A stretch of DNA of 49,314 nucleotides from Methylobacillus sp. (lineage in GTDB: Bacteria; Pseudomonadota; Gammaproteobacteria; Burkholderiales; Methylophilaceae), in contig JAITML010000039.1 in assembly GCA_031277395.1 (NCBI GenBank), forward strand, positions 1-49,314, in the 5' to 3' direction. Under the pieces are notes generated by a model. That model had not been told where the DNA came from. It searched no databases and saw only the letters and a list, made by a program, of their open reading frames with translations. A program made the position numbers and the translations under genes. Shown here piece after piece: positions 26,570 through 37,967 of this stretch (the first letter of the stretch is position 1; each line of letters begins with the position of its first letter).

Positions 26570-28267
26570 TCAGGATACCAGGCTGTGCGTGAAATACGCC
26601 ACCAGGACACCTGCGACCAGCGTGATGTACGGCAGCACGCCTGCACGCTTGGAGACACCCTCTTCGTTGCCGGCGAGATGCATGTCTTCCATCATGGATT
26701 TCGGGAATACGCCCTTGTCCTGCACAAAGTGACGGAACAGGAACACGGGGACAATCATGAGCGCGAGCACAAGACCTGCGGTGAGCGTGCCTGCACCCCA
26801 GATATTCGCACCCAGCCCCATGAGCGCCACGTTGACATAGCTCAGGATCGCGCCCAGGAAGAGCAGTATCGTCGGAGCCTTGTACGGACGTTCCCACTTC
26901 GGTCTGTCCATGCGGTGTATCCAGCCGGAGTTGAGGTTGAAGAAGTTGAAGATGATGTAGTTGACGTTGGACGCGGCGAGCACGAACACGTAGTCAGACA
27001 TCATCAGCAGGATCAGGTTGAAGCACAGGTCGGTCCACATCGCGCGGGTCGGCGCGCCGTGTGAGTTGACGTGCGAGAGGTACTTGGGCAGCCAGCCATC
27101 AACCGATGCCTGATACAGCGTGCGCGAGGAACCTGCCATCGAGGTCATGATGGACAAGGTCACCGCAAGCACCAGCATGATGATGAGGATGGCGCCGATG
27201 AAGGAGCCGCCGCCCAACATGCCGGACATCACGTTCGCGATGCCCATGCCGCTGTAGATATCCGCAGCCAGCATACCGCTGTAAACCGCCGGAGTGGTTA
27301 CATTTCCGGCCGCATCCGTCACCGCGGGGGTGACCATTTCGCCGAGGCCGAGGTGACCCTGGAAGGCGATAGGCACCAGCGTATATACGGCGATACACAG
27401 CAGGCCGGAATAGAAGATGGCCTTGAAGGTGTCGGTCTTGGGGTTCTTGAATTCGCGCGTATAGCATACGGCGGTTTCAAACGCATAGGTTGACCAGCAG
27501 GCGATGAACAAGCCGCCCGCCATGAGCGACCAGCCTTCAATATTCCAGGTGCCGTTGATCACGTTGCCCGCTTCGTCATAAGCCAGCGGTTGAAGCGGCA
27601 GCAGATTGGCAATCGGAACATCGCCCGTGACAATCGGCACCACGCCAATCAACATGAGCGGAATCAGCGCCGCCACACCGAGGATGGTGGTCGTTTTCGC
27701 GGAACGCAAAATACCGCCGTGCTGAATCGCGAACACACCGAGCAACACCGCCGTACCGAGGATAAAGGTCGCGTTGATGCGCAACTCCAGACCATCCTTG
27801 ATGCCGGAGAGATCAGCCAGCGTAATCTGCCAGGTGTTGATCGCCGCATCGGGCGCGAACAGCGCGCTCAATATGTAACCCGCAACCAGGCCGGAGCCGA
27901 TTGCAAGCACTGGTGACCATGCGAGCCAGTTACACCATACCGAAATCGGCGCCACGTATTTGCTGTAACGCACCCACGCAACCGCGCCGTAAACCGAAGC
28001 GCCGCCCGCCTTGTGCGGGAACAGCCCTGCGATTTCGGCATAAGTGAAGGCCTGGATGAAGCCGAAACAAATTGAAATCACCCACACCAACCACGCCGGC
28101 TTGCCGACAGTTGCCGAGATACCTCCCATTGAGAACAGCACTAGCGCAGGAACGCCGCTGGCCACCCAGAATGCGCCTTGCCAACCGATTTTGCGCTGGA
28201 GCGAGTTGTGACCCGCTCCGCCCTCATCCATTGCCATCGCACTCGAATTTTGTGAACTGTTTTCCAC
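26570..28267 (-). CDS. APC-family permease 2, probable methylated-amine transporter
   Basis: A 565-residue paralogue of permease 1 with the same 12-helix APC layout, the same GTG start and the same GDLP/GDVP and AWSP segments. Most differences are conservative. It is transcribed away from dmd, and both starts flank the same cis element (28430-28465). By analogy with permease 1-tmd, dimethylamine is the likely substrate, but this is inference from position. AGGGGA precedes the GTG. Two hairpins follow the stop. Confidence 0.85.
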   Translation of the reverse strand: MENSSQNSSAMAMDEGGAGHNSLQRKIGWQGAFWVASGVPALVLFSMGGISATVGKPAWLVWVISICFGFIQAFTYAEIAGLFPHKAGGASVYGAVAWVRYSKYVAPISVWCNWLAWSPVLAIGSGLVAGYILSALFAPDAAINTWQITLADLSGIKDGLELRINATFILGTAVLLGVFAIQHGGILRSAKTTTILGVAALIPLMLIGVVPIVTGDVPIANLLPLQPLAYDEAGNVINGTWNIEGWSLMAGGLFIACWSTYAFETAVCYTREFKNPKTDTFKAIFYSGLLCIAVYTLVPIAFQGHLGLGEMVTPAVTDAAGNVTTPAVYSGMLAADIYSGMGIANVMSGMLGGGSFIGAILIIMLVLAVTLSIMTSMAGSSRTLYQASVDGWLPKYLSHVNSHGAPTRAMWTDLCFNLILLMMSDYVFVLAASNVNYIIFNFFNLNSGWIHRMDRPKWERPYKAPTILLFLGAILSYVNVALMGLGANIWGAGTLTAGLVLALMIVPVFLFRHFVQDKGVFPKSMMEDMHLAGNEEGVSKRAGVLPYITLVAGVLVAYFTHSLVS

Positions 28268-28429
28268 TGTAAATCCCCTTACAATCCATTAAGTCTCGGA
28301 TCCCCACGACACCGCGCTATGGGGCTGATATAACCTGCTGCGTATCGGAGGCTCCTCCCCACCTGATTAAATATTATGCAAACCCGATACTGCATCGCGG
28401 TTCATCTTCATTTCGCAGGCATCAAATCA

Positions 28430-28465
28430 CAATTCTCTTTAGGGATTACTTCCAAGGAGGTAATC
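28430..28465. promoter_or_regulatory. Island cis element, copy A (between permease 2 and dmd)
   Basis: On the plus strand: CAATT, CTCT, TTAGGG, AT, then TACTTCC, AA, GGAGGTA, TC. The half-site pair is the most symmetric of the set. Its centre is about 187 bp from the permease 2 start and 180 bp from the dmd start, so it could serve both divergent genes. The remainder of this 366-bp gap has no gene. Confidence 0.65.
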
Positions 28466-28582
28466 GGACGGCAGGCTCTGCAAGCCCCCCAATGGGGCGT
28501 TTAACCCGTTACCCCGTAAGTATTACACCCTTCGAGTAATGGACGCAGAGGCTGCGCTCGCTAAGATGGAGCGTCGGGATAA

Positions 28583-30847
<2,265 letters not shown>

Positions 30848-30877
30848 GACTCGCAAGTTACCAGTTGCAATACCTTC

Positions 30878-30904
30878 AAAGGCCGCCTTCGGGCGGCCTT
30901 TTTT
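30878..30904 (+). terminator. Rho-independent terminator of dmd
   Basis: AAAGGCCGCC and GGCGGCCTTT form a 10-bp perfect stem with a TTCG tetraloop and a run of six T, 31 bp after the stop. Confidence 0.95.
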
Positions 30905-30962
30905 CGTGCGCGAGCTGTGACCACTCCATTTATAATGTCAGTCTCTCCTTGGAGATCATGCC

Positions 30963-31841
30963 ATGTCCGCTGCAAATTTTACCCAGTCAACCGTGCATCG
31001 TCCGCGCAAAGTCGAACAAACCATCACGGGTATTGCCACGTCTGACGGCGCGGGCGTCAAGCTCACGCGCGTGCTGCACGGTGCGATGCAGCGCCGCCTT
31101 GATCCGTTTCTGATGCTGGATGCCTTCGGCAGTGACAATCCCGATGATTACATCGCGGGCTTTCCCGAACATCCGCACCGCGGTTTTGAAACCATTACCT
31201 ATATGCTGGCAGGCCGCATGCGCCATCGCGACAGCGCCGGTCACGAAGGGCTGCTGGAAAGCGGCGGCGTGCAGTGGATGACTGCGGGGCGCGGCGTGAT
31301 TCATTCGGAAATTCCGCAGCAAAAAGACGGTGTGCTGGAAGGGCTTCAGTTGTGGCTCAATCTGCCCGCCGCGCGCAAAATGGATACGCCCTGGTATCGC
31401 GACTTTCCCGCGCAGGAGATTCCCGAATACGTCACGCCGGAGAATGTCGCCGTGCGCGTCATCGCCGGAAGCAGCAACGGCGTCACCGGCGCCGTCACGC
31501 GCGAATATACCGAGCCGCTGTATCTCGACATACACCTGCCCGCCGGTGCCACATTCACGACCACGCTTTCGGGCACGCACAACGCGTTTATCTATGTTTA
31601 TCGCGGCGTGGTGAAAATCGGCGATGCGGAGATAGCCTCGCAGCGCATGGCGGTTTTGCGCAATACGCCAGACAGCGATGGCGTAATTGTGTCGGCGACA
31701 AAAGAGGAAACACGATTGGTTCTGGTCGCGGGCAAGCCGCTCAACGAACCCATCGTGCAATATGGTCCATTCGTGATGAATACGCGGGATGAAATCGAGC
31801 GGGCGCTCAGTGATTATTCATCGGGAAATTTTGGCGCCTAA
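30963..31841 (+). CDS. Pirin family protein (bicupin)
   Basis: A 292-residue bicupin. The N-terminal cupin holds the metal ligands His70 and His72 (in EHPHRGFET) and His114 and Glu116 (in HSEIPQQ), matching the four iron ligands of pirins. Family members include quercetin dioxygenases and redox-sensing regulators, so the reaction is uncertain. TATAAT at 30931-30936 and GGAG 8 bp before the ATG suggest its own promoter. It is convergent with ribBX, and any role in amine metabolism is positional only. Confidence 0.88.
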   Translation: MSAANFTQSTVHRPRKVEQTITGIATSDGAGVKLTRVLHGAMQRRLDPFLMLDAFGSDNPDDYIAGFPEHPHRGFETITYMLAGRMRHRDSAGHEGLLESGGVQWMTAGRGVIHSEIPQQKDGVLEGLQLWLNLPAARKMDTPWYRDFPAQEIPEYVTPENVAVRVIAGSSNGVTGAVTREYTEPLYLDIHLPAGATFTTTLSGTHNAFIYVYRGVVKIGDAEIASQRMAVLRNTPDSDGVIVSATKEETRLVLVAGKPLNEPIVQYGPFVMNTRDEIERALSDYSSGNFGA

Positions 31842-31882
31842 GATTTGTTCGTCCGCCGGCCGCTCTGCCAACCGCCCGTTAT

Positions 31883-33034
31883 TCAGGCGTCAACAAATCC
31901 CGTAATCTCCAACCCAAACCCTGTCATGCTTGGCATTTTGCGGGGTTTGGCGAGCAGCCTCATGCGGGCCACGCCGAGGTCGCGCAGGATTTGCGCGCCT
32001 ATGCCGTAGTCGCGCAAAGCGTGGGATGGGCGCGTTTGTTGGGTTTCGGGCATTTGAACCCGCTCAAGCAGCGCCGCGCCGTCTTCGTTGCGGCAGAGCA
32101 AAACTATCACACCCGCTTCAACCTGTTGTATCGCCTCCATCGCGCGCGGCACGCTCCAGGCATGGTTGCGGTTATCGCTGTCGAGCAGATCAAGCACCGA
32201 GACGGGCTCATGCACGCGCACAAGCGTTTCGCGCGCCAGTCGCGGATCGCCTTTAACCAGCGCGATATGGGTTTCATCACTGGTGCGATCCCGGTAAGCG
32301 ACGAGGCGGAATGCGCCATGCGATGTTGTAATCGTACGTTCCGCCGCACGTTCGACCAGGGTTTCAGTGCGGCTGCGATACTGGATGAGATCGGCAATCG
32401 CGCCTATGCGCAATTCGTGTTCGGCGGCAAAGCGGCTCAGATCAGGCAAGCGCGCCATGCTGCCATCGTCGTTGAGAATTTCGCAGATGACGGCGGCGGG
32501 TTCAAGCCCGGCGAGCCGCGCGAGATCGCAGCCCGCTTCGGTGTGTACGGCGCGCACAAGCACGCCGTCGTTTTGCGCCATGAGCGGAAAGACATGGCCG
32601 GGGCTGACGATATCTTCCGGCTGCGCGTCCGCGCGCACGGCGGCGTGTATGGTGAGCGCGCGGTCGGCGGCGGTAATGCCGGTGGTCACACCGTGCGCGG
32701 CTTCAATCGAGGCGGTGAAATTGGTACCCAGTTTCGCGCCGTTTTTTTCCACCATGCGCGACAGATTGAGTTGCTGGCAACGCGCTTCGGTCAGCGTGAG
32801 GCAAATGAGCCCGCGTCCGTGCATGGCCATGAAGTTGATGTGTTCGGGCGTGGCAAATTCGGCGGCGAGCACGAGATCGCCTTCGTTTTCGCGATCTTCT
32901 TCATCCACGAGCACCACCATGCGACCCGCGCGAATGTCGTCCACAATCTCTTCGATCGGGCTGATATCGAGCACGCAATCACGCGCGGGATGCGCGCGCT
33001 CAAATCCCAAAAATGCCGGATTGACGTCGTTCAT
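31883..33034 (-). CDS. ribBX: RibBX: 3,4-DHBP synthase fused to a degenerate GTP cyclohydrolase II domain
   Basis: A 383-residue protein. Residues 24-215 are RibB, which makes 3,4-dihydroxy-2-butanone 4-phosphate from ribulose 5-phosphate for riboflavin. [11 protein letters not shown] (44-54) and [13 protein letters not shown] are its active-site motifs. The C-terminal part resembles RibA, but where RibA has the zinc cysteines (SECLTGD then RCDCG) this protein reads [20 protein letters not shown] with no cysteine. It therefore should lack cyclohydrolase II activity. This is the RibBX variant known in proteobacteria. The start overlaps the folE2 stop (ATGA), so the two are translationally coupled. 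Confidence 0.93.
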   Translation of the reverse strand: MNDVNPAFLGFERAHPARDCVLDISPIEEIVDDIRAGRMVVLVDEEDRENEGDLVLAAEFATPEHINFMAMHGRGLICLTLTEARCQQLNLSRMVEKNGAKLGTNFTASIEAAHGVTTGITAADRALTIHAAVRADAQPEDIVSPGHVFPLMAQNDGVLVRAVHTEAGCDLARLAGLEPAAVICEILNDDGSMARLPDLSRFAAEHELRIGAIADLIQYRSRTETLVERAAERTITTSHGAFRLVAYRDRTSDETHIALVKGDPRLARETLVRVHEPVSVLDLLDSDNRNHAWSVPRAMEAIQQVEAGVIVLLCRNEDGAALLERVQMPETQQTRPSHALRDYGIGAQILRDLGVARMRLLAKPRKMPSMTGFGLEITGFVDA

Positions 33035-33840
33035 GTCGCGCGACCTCCGTGGATGACGGCGTAGGCGGAGTGATTGTGTATGGATTCAAAATTTTCGCAT
33101 TCGACCGAATAGCGATCTATGCGCTTGTCCGCATTGAGACGCGCGGCCACATCGCGCACCATGTCTTCGACGAATTTCGGATTGTCGTAAGCGTATTCGG
33201 TGACAAATTTTTCATCGGGACGCTTGAGCAAACCGTACAACTCGCCGGAGGCTTCTTCCTCGACCACGCGTATGAGTTCCTCAATGGTGATGTCCTGATT
33301 GATGCGCGCGGTGATGGTCACATGCGAGCGCTGGTTGTGCGCGCCGTATGCGGAAATTTTTTTCGAACACGGACACAAGCTGGTCACGGGAATCAGCAGT
33401 TTGAGCGTGATCGCGCTTGCGCCGTTGCGTATCTCGCCGATCAAGCCCACTTCGTAATCCATGAGACTTTGCGCGCCGGAAACCGGAGCGGCCTTGTTCA
33501 CGAAAAACGGAAAATGCATTTCGATATGGCCGGTTTCCGTTTCCAGACGCTCGGCCATATCCTGCAACATAAGACGAAAATGCGCGATGGAAACAGGATG
33601 CTCGTTGAGGTTGAGTATTTCGACAAAGCGCGACATGTGCGTGCCCTTGAAATGCTCGGGCAGGGTGACAGTCATGTTGATCGTGGCGACCGTGTGCTGC
33701 ATCGCGCCGGTATTGTCCGGCACGCGTATGGGATGACGTATGCCCTTGATGCCGACCTGATCAATTGCAAGTCTGCGCGTATCCGGCGTGCTCTGCACGT
33801 CCTCGACAGCGGGTAACGGAAACTCGATTGGTAAATTCAT
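33031..33840 (-). CDS. folE2: GTP cyclohydrolase FolE2 (type IB)
   Basis: A 269-residue GTP cyclohydrolase IB, which makes 7,8-dihydroneopterin triphosphate for tetrahydrofolate. [12 protein letters not shown] at the N terminus and [11 protein letters not shown] with the catalytic Cys156 identify the family, as do the C-terminal HNHSAYAVI residues. It is coupled to ribBX by a 4-bp overlap and carries island cis element C about 200 bp upstream. Tetrahydrofolate is the acceptor of the N-methylglutamate dehydrogenase methyl group, so co-control with the amine genes makes sense, though that is inference. No clear ribosome binding site precedes the ATG. Confidence 0.93.
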   Translation of the reverse strand: MNLPIEFPLPAVEDVQSTPDTRRLAIDQVGIKGIRHPIRVPDNTGAMQHTVATINMTVTLPEHFKGTHMSRFVEILNLNEHPVSIAHFRLMLQDMAERLETETGHIEMHFPFFVNKAAPVSGAQSLMDYEVGLIGEIRNGASAITLKLLIPVTSLCPCSKKISAYGAHNQRSHVTITARINQDITIEELIRVVEEEASGELYGLLKRPDEKFVTEYAYDNPKFVEDMVRDVAARLNADKRIDRYSVECENFESIHNHSAYAVIHGGRAT

Positions 33841-33866
33841 ATTAGTATGGACTGCCTCAAGTCGCG

Positions 33867-33942
33867 AAAAAGGGAAGGGGGTCGAACCGGCGCGCTAAAC
33901 CGAGAAAAGCGCGTCGGCTTGCAACGAGCGCCGACCCCCTTC
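33867..33942 (-). promoter_or_regulatory. Stem-loop with T run in the folE2 leader: attenuator or terminator
   Basis: GAAGGGGGTCG (33874-33884) and CGACCCCCTTC (33932-33942) form a perfect 11-bp outer stem. Inside it, CGCGCT/AGCGCG (33891-33913) forms another hairpin. On the minus strand the outer stem is followed by CC and five T, as in an intrinsic terminator. It lies 27 bp upstream of folE2, between cis element C and the start codon. It may end transcripts arriving from the mgs-amidotransferase operon or attenuate folE2. Confidence 0.6.
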
Positions 33943-34045
33943 GCATATCCCACCATTGGCGGGAGTGAGGAGACAAGCCAGATGACGCGCACTACAACAC
34001 GCCATCAAGACTTGCTGTCATTATCAAATGCCGGTATTCACCGTT

Positions 34046-34078
34046 CAATTCCAATTAGGGATTACTCCCAAGGAGTTA
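34046..34078 (-). promoter_or_regulatory. Island cis element, copy C (upstream of folE2-ribBX)
   Basis: On the plus strand: CAATT, CCAA, TTAGGG, AT, then TACTCCC, AA, GGAGTTA. It lies 206 bp upstream of the folE2 start codon and 35 bp beyond the amidotransferase stop. All spacings equal those of copies A, B and D. Confidence 0.62.
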
Positions 34079-34112
34079 GTTCACGGATTGATGCGCCGGA
34101 ACTTCACTCGAA

Positions 34113-34820
34113 TTACATCTTCAGCCCTTTGATCCAGTGACCATAAACGCCTTCCGCGACACGGCTGAGCGCGGCGACATTTGCTTCCAGTCCCTGCAAC
34201 ATTTCCTCCGGCGACTGCACCGAGTCGGCGCTCGCCGCCGCTTCAACTTCTGCCGCATCGGCATCCAGCCATGCGCGCACCATCGCGCCCGTTGTTTCAA
34301 TATGACTTTGAAGCGCGATATGCGGGCCGAGCACGAACGCCTGATTCGCACACCAGCGGTTGCCGAGTACGCGCGTGGCGCCCGGCGGAATGCTGAATGT
34401 CTGGTAGTGCCACTGAAAGGTGGTAAAGCCGGTGAGATCGCCAAACCACGGACGCGCGGCATCGCCGCCTTCGATTTCCACCGTCTGCCAACCCATTTCC
34501 TTGCAGTGGTTGTTGGTCACCTGACCGCCCAGCGCGGAGGCAATGAATTGTCCGCCGAGGCAGTGGCCGAGCAACGGCACATTTTTTTCCACCGATTCAC
34601 GAATCAGTGATTTCAATTTCGGTATCCACGGCAATGCATCATTGACGCTCATGGGGCCGCCCATCATCACCATGCCGGAAAATTCCGTGGTGTCGTTTGG
34701 CAGCGCGTCGCCGTGATCAATGCGAACCAGCCGCCAGGCTATGCCTTGCGCGGTCAGGTATTCGGCAAAATGTCCCGGCCCTTCGGTCGGGGAAAACTGG
34801 ATGATGACAACGGGTTTCAT
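34113..34820 (-). CDS. Class I glutamine amidotransferase at the end of the N-methylglutamate cluster
   Basis: A 235-residue stand-alone class I amidotransferase. The nucleophile is Cys87 in GHCLGGQ, and His173 and Glu175 (in SHIE) complete the triad. MMGGPMSV gives the oxyanion-hole region. There is no synthase domain, so it works alone or with a partner. It is separated from mgsC by 176 bp on the same strand and is probably the last gene of that cluster. Related enzymes hydrolyse gamma-glutamyl amides, so action on gamma-glutamylmethylamide is a possibility. This is inference, and the general annotation is safer. Confidence 0.85.
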   Translation of the reverse strand: MKPVVIIQFSPTEGPGHFAEYLTAQGIAWRLVRIDHGDALPNDTTEFSGMVMMGGPMSVNDALPWIPKLKSLIRESVEKNVPLLGHCLGGQFIASALGGQVTNNHCKEMGWQTVEIEGGDAARPWFGDLTGFTTFQWHYQTFSIPPGATRVLGNRWCANQAFVLGPHIALQSHIETTGAMVRAWLDADAAEVEAAASADSVQSPEEMLQGLEANVAALSRVAEGVYGHWIKGLKM

Positions 34821-34892
34821 GACCTTGATAGTCGCGCTTCACAAAAAAGACAGGAAGGGGTGACGCCTGCTGTGTTGAACATTGCCACGGCG

Positions 34893-34918
34893 TGCAGGAA
34901 TGAACAAGATTTCCTGCA
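34893..34918 (-). other. Hairpin in the gap between mgsC and the amidotransferase gene
   Basis: TGCAGGAA and TTCCTGCA form a perfect 8-bp stem with a 10-base loop and no T run. The surrounding 176 bp hold no gene and match no riboswitch class I recognise. Confidence 0.4.
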
Positions 34919-34996
34919 GCCGTTTCGCCATGCTCGCATAACGCCACCCGCTTCCCTGAGCCGACTTTTCACATCGGAGAGATGATTATGGAGAAA

Positions 34997-36343
34997 TCAA
35001 AAACCGTTGACACCCGGGATCCACTTGGTGCCAGCCAGCGGAATGTGCGCCATGGCCGCAGCTTCCAGTGTCAGCGCCACGAGGTCTTCACGTTCCAGAT
35101 GGTGCACATTGGATTTGCCGCATGCGCGCGCCACCGTGGTCAACTCCATGTTGAGCGTCTGGAGATAGTTCTTGAGACGCTTGGCGCCAACTTCCGGCTC
35201 CAGGCGCAACTCAAGCACCTCATCCTGCGTGGTCACGCCAACCGGACACTTGCCGGTCTGACAATGGTGGCAATAGCCGGGAGCAGTACCCAGCGCGTTG
35301 TAATCAGCGGTTGCGTCGATATGCTGACCATTCTGCACATAGCTGCTGCTGTTGCAGCCGAGCGACATCATCACGCCCTGCCCGATCGCCACGGCGTCTG
35401 CACCCATCGCGAGCGCCTTCGCCACGTCGGCGCCGGTACGGATGCCGCCGGAAACGATCAACTGCACCTTGCCGCGCATGTTCATGTCTTCCAGCGCGTC
35501 CACGGCTTGACGCAGCGCGGCCAGAGTCGGGATACCCATGTGTTCGATGAACACGGTCTGCGTCGCGGCGGTACCGCCTTGCATGCCGTCAACCACGATC
35601 ACATCGGCGCCCGCATGAACCGCGAGCTTCACGTCGTTAAAGGTGCGGGTCGCGCCGATCTTGATGTAAATCGGCTTTTCCCAGTCGGTGATTTCACGCA
35701 GTTCGGCCACCTTGATCGTGAGATCATCCGGTCCCGTCCAGTCCGGGTGACGGCAGGCAGAACGTTGATCCACACCGATGGGCAGGGTACGCATACCGGC
35801 CACGCGCTTGGTCACTTTCTGACCGAGCAACATACCGCCGCCGCCCGGTTTTGCGCCCTGACCGATTACCAGCTCAATGGCATCCGCCTTGCGCAGGTCG
35901 TCCGGGTTGAAACCGTAGCGTGAAGGCAGACACTGATAGACCAGCGTCTTGGAGGACTGACGCTCTTCCGGTGTCATGCCGCCGTCACCGGTGGTGGTCG
36001 AAGTACCCATTGCAGTGGCAGCGCGACCCAATGCTTCCTTGACGCGGCCCGAAAGCGCGCCGAAGCTCATGCCCGCGACGGTGATCGGAATCGCCAGTTC
36101 AATCGGTTTCTTGGCGAAGCGCGTACCGAGTACGGTCTTGGTCACGCATTTTTCACGATAACCTTCCAGCGGGTAGCGTGATGCCGAACCTGCGAGGAAC
36201 GTCAGATCATCAAAGTTCGGCACACGGCGTTTTGCGCCTATGCCGCGAATTTCGTACAGACCCGTCGCAGATGCACGGTGTATGTACTCGATGGTCTTCT
36301 GGTCAAACCCAGCGCTTTCTTCCAAAACTAGTTTTTTGCTCAT
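34997..36343 (-). CDS. mgsC: N-methylglutamate synthase subunit C (GltB-like FMN domain)
   Basis: A 448-residue protein resembling the central FMN/FeS part of glutamate synthase. N-methylglutamate synthase makes N-methylglutamate from methylamine and glutamate (or gamma-glutamylmethylamide). The FMN-binding barrel contains GQGAKPGGGGMLLG and VSGGIRTGADVAKALAMGAD. The Cys trio in CHHCQTGKCPVG (about 367-378) matches the FeS-cluster site of glutamate synthases. The ATG at 36343 (MSKKLVLEES) is preferred to a start 93 bp upstream, which would overlap mgsB. AGGAAAA lies before it. It follows mgsB by 13 bp. Confidence 0.94.
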   Translation of the reverse strand: MSKKLVLEESAGFDQKTIEYIHRASATGLYEIRGIGAKRRVPNFDDLTFLAGSASRYPLEGYREKCVTKTVLGTRFAKKPIELAIPITVAGMSFGALSGRVKEALGRAATAMGTSTTTGDGGMTPEERQSSKTLVYQCLPSRYGFNPDDLRKADAIELVIGQGAKPGGGGMLLGQKVTKRVAGMRTLPIGVDQRSACRHPDWTGPDDLTIKVAELREITDWEKPIYIKIGATRTFNDVKLAVHAGADVIVVDGMQGGTAATQTVFIEHMGIPTLAALRQAVDALEDMNMRGKVQLIVSGGIRTGADVAKALAMGADAVAIGQGVMMSLGCNSSSYVQNGQHIDATADYNALGTAPGYCHHCQTGKCPVGVTTQDEVLELRLEPEVGAKRLKNYLQTLNMELTTVARACGKSNVHHLEREDLVALTLEAAAMAHIPLAGTKWIPGVNGF

Positions 36344-36356
36344 GATGGTTTTCCTA

Positions 36357-37043
36357 TCAATATTCCTGGCTCGCGTCAGCGTTCCAGTTATAGAGTTGCT
36401 TGGCGCCGGCCACCCGCTTGAATTCCTTCGGGTCATGCTTGAATCCCGCGCGATCGAGCAGTTCCTTTACCGTAGCGTAATCGGCATCGGTCATCTTCTC
36501 CTCTTGCGCGTCGGCGCCCAGCGACTTGATCTTGCCGCGCACGTAGAACACCGCCTCGTACATGGAGTCGCCCAGGCCGTCACCTGCGTCACCGCAGATC
36601 ACCATGCGGCCGGCTTGCGCCATGAAACCGGAAAAGTTGCCGACACTGCCGCCGACCACGATGTCTATGCCTTTCATCGAGATGCCGCAACGCAGGCTGG
36701 TATCTCCCTCGACGATCAGCGTGCCGCCGTGGCCGCTCGCTCCGGCTGCGGAAGAGGCAACGCCCTTCACACGCACCGAACCCGACATCATGTTTTCCGC
36801 GACGCCCCAACCCACGTTGCCATGCACCGTGATGTTGGCGTGCTTGTTCATGCCGCCGACGTAGTAGCCGCCGTGTCCCTTGATGTCGATATCAACCGGG
36901 GCATCCATGCCCACGGCGATGCTGTGCATGCCGTCAGGATTCAGGATTTCCAGCTTTTTGACATCCTTCTTTTTCGGCAGCTCCTTGTGCAGGTACTGGT
37001 TCAGATCACGCACACTGATCTTGTGCAGGTCTAGACTTTCCAT
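36357..37043 (-). CDS. mgsB: N-methylglutamate synthase subunit B (GXGXG domain)
   Basis: A 228-residue protein made mostly of the right-handed beta-helix that ends glutamate synthase large chains. Repeated turns such as KGHGGYYVGG, VHGNVGWGVAENM and GGSVGNFSGFM carry the Gly pattern. In glutamate synthase this domain is structural and positions the ammonia tunnel; in the three-subunit Mgs enzyme it is a separate chain. It overlaps mgsA by 13 bp and precedes mgsC. Length and order fit the mgsABC layout. Confidence 0.93.
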   Translation of the reverse strand: MESLDLHKISVRDLNQYLHKELPKKKDVKKLEILNPDGMHSIAVGMDAPVDIDIKGHGGYYVGGMNKHANITVHGNVGWGVAENMMSGSVRVKGVASSAAGASGHGGTLIVEGDTSLRCGISMKGIDIVVGGSVGNFSGFMAQAGRMVICGDAGDGLGDSMYEAVFYVRGKIKSLGADAQEEKMTDADYATVKELLDRAGFKHDPKEFKRVAGAKQLYNWNADASQEY

Positions 37044-37927
37044 ATGTAAAGTTCCTCAGGCATCGGTTCGAAAAGTTTGGCGTTCTTCACGTCCGGCAGT
37101 TGCGCCAGCGAACGGTACTCGGAAGCAATCGCCACATAATCGTCGTGCTCGGCAACGATGGCAGGTTTGCACGCAAACGCATCGCGCACCAGAGCGAGCT
37201 GATCCTTGGTGCCCATGAGCAGGGTGAAAAAGCCATCCAGCTCCTCGAAGCCTTTTTGCAGCGCGGTGTGCAGATCGTCACCTTCGCGCATGCGCCATTC
37301 AAGGAAACGGCAAGCCGCTTCGGTGTCGTTGTCAGTCTCGAAGGCGATGCCTTGATGCTGCAACATGCGACGCAGGCTGTTGGGGTTGGAGAGTGAGCCA
37401 TTGTGCACCAGACACCAGTCTTCGCCCGCAGTGAACGGGTGAGCGTGCGCCGGTGTCACGGCGGATTCGGTCGCCATGCGGGTATGGCCGACGAGGTGCG
37501 TGCCGGACATTTTTCCAAAGCCATAGCGTTCCGCGACTTCCGCCGGGGTACCGGTATCCTTGTAAACATCCATAAGCTGGCCGACGGACAGCAAATGCAC
37601 GTTCGGATAGTGTTCCTTGAGCCAGACCTTGACCGTGCCCGGCTCCAGGTTGGTGGTCAGCACCGCATGATTGACCTTGACATCAATCTTTCCCTGGCTA
37701 CCGAGATGCGTCGTGAAGTCATGGCCGAGTTTCTGCCAGTTGAAGTCTTCATCTGCGGCATAAAGGCTGAACTTGCGGCTGTCCTTGCCCGCCGACTCGC
37801 TGAAAATCGCGAGACCGGCGGAATCGGGGCCACGCTCGGTCATACCGATCAGCATTGGCATCATAAGCTCCCCGATCATGGGGCGCAGTTTGGGATTTTT
37901 GACAAGTAATCCTACGATTCCACACAT
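37031..37927 (-). CDS. mgsA: N-methylglutamate synthase subunit A (class II amidotransferase)
   Basis: A 298-residue Ntn-type amidotransferase domain like the N terminus of glutamate synthase. MCGIVG at the start leaves Cys2 as the N-terminal nucleophile after Met removal. GHTRMATESAV and HNGSLSN are the substrate-binding motifs. It would release the amine group, here methylamine from gamma-glutamylmethylamide or ammonia, for the MgsC subunit. The ATG at 37927 is required for the nucleophile and follows GGAG by 8 bp; a longer frame adds 49 unrelated residues. It starts 40 bp after gmaS. Confidence 0.94.
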   Translation of the reverse strand: MCGIVGLLVKNPKLRPMIGELMMPMLIGMTERGPDSAGLAIFSESAGKDSRKFSLYAADEDFNWQKLGHDFTTHLGSQGKIDVKVNHAVLTTNLEPGTVKVWLKEHYPNVHLLSVGQLMDVYKDTGTPAEVAERYGFGKMSGTHLVGHTRMATESAVTPAHAHPFTAGEDWCLVHNGSLSNPNSLRRMLQHQGIAFETDNDTEAACRFLEWRMREGDDLHTALQKGFEELDGFFTLLMGTKDQLALVRDAFACKPAIVAEHDDYVAIASEYRSLAQLPDVKNAKLFEPMPEELYIWKV

Positions 37928-37967
37928 ATTGCTTACTCCTTTGCTTTGCCTGTTGTCACAAGCCTGA

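Noticed and set aside
34821-34996. Possible riboswitch between mgsC and the amidotransferase gene
   Set aside because: I compared it by eye with glycine, cobalamin, glutamine, SAH and SAM-II type consensus features as I remember them and saw no match. Only one 8-bp hairpin is clear.
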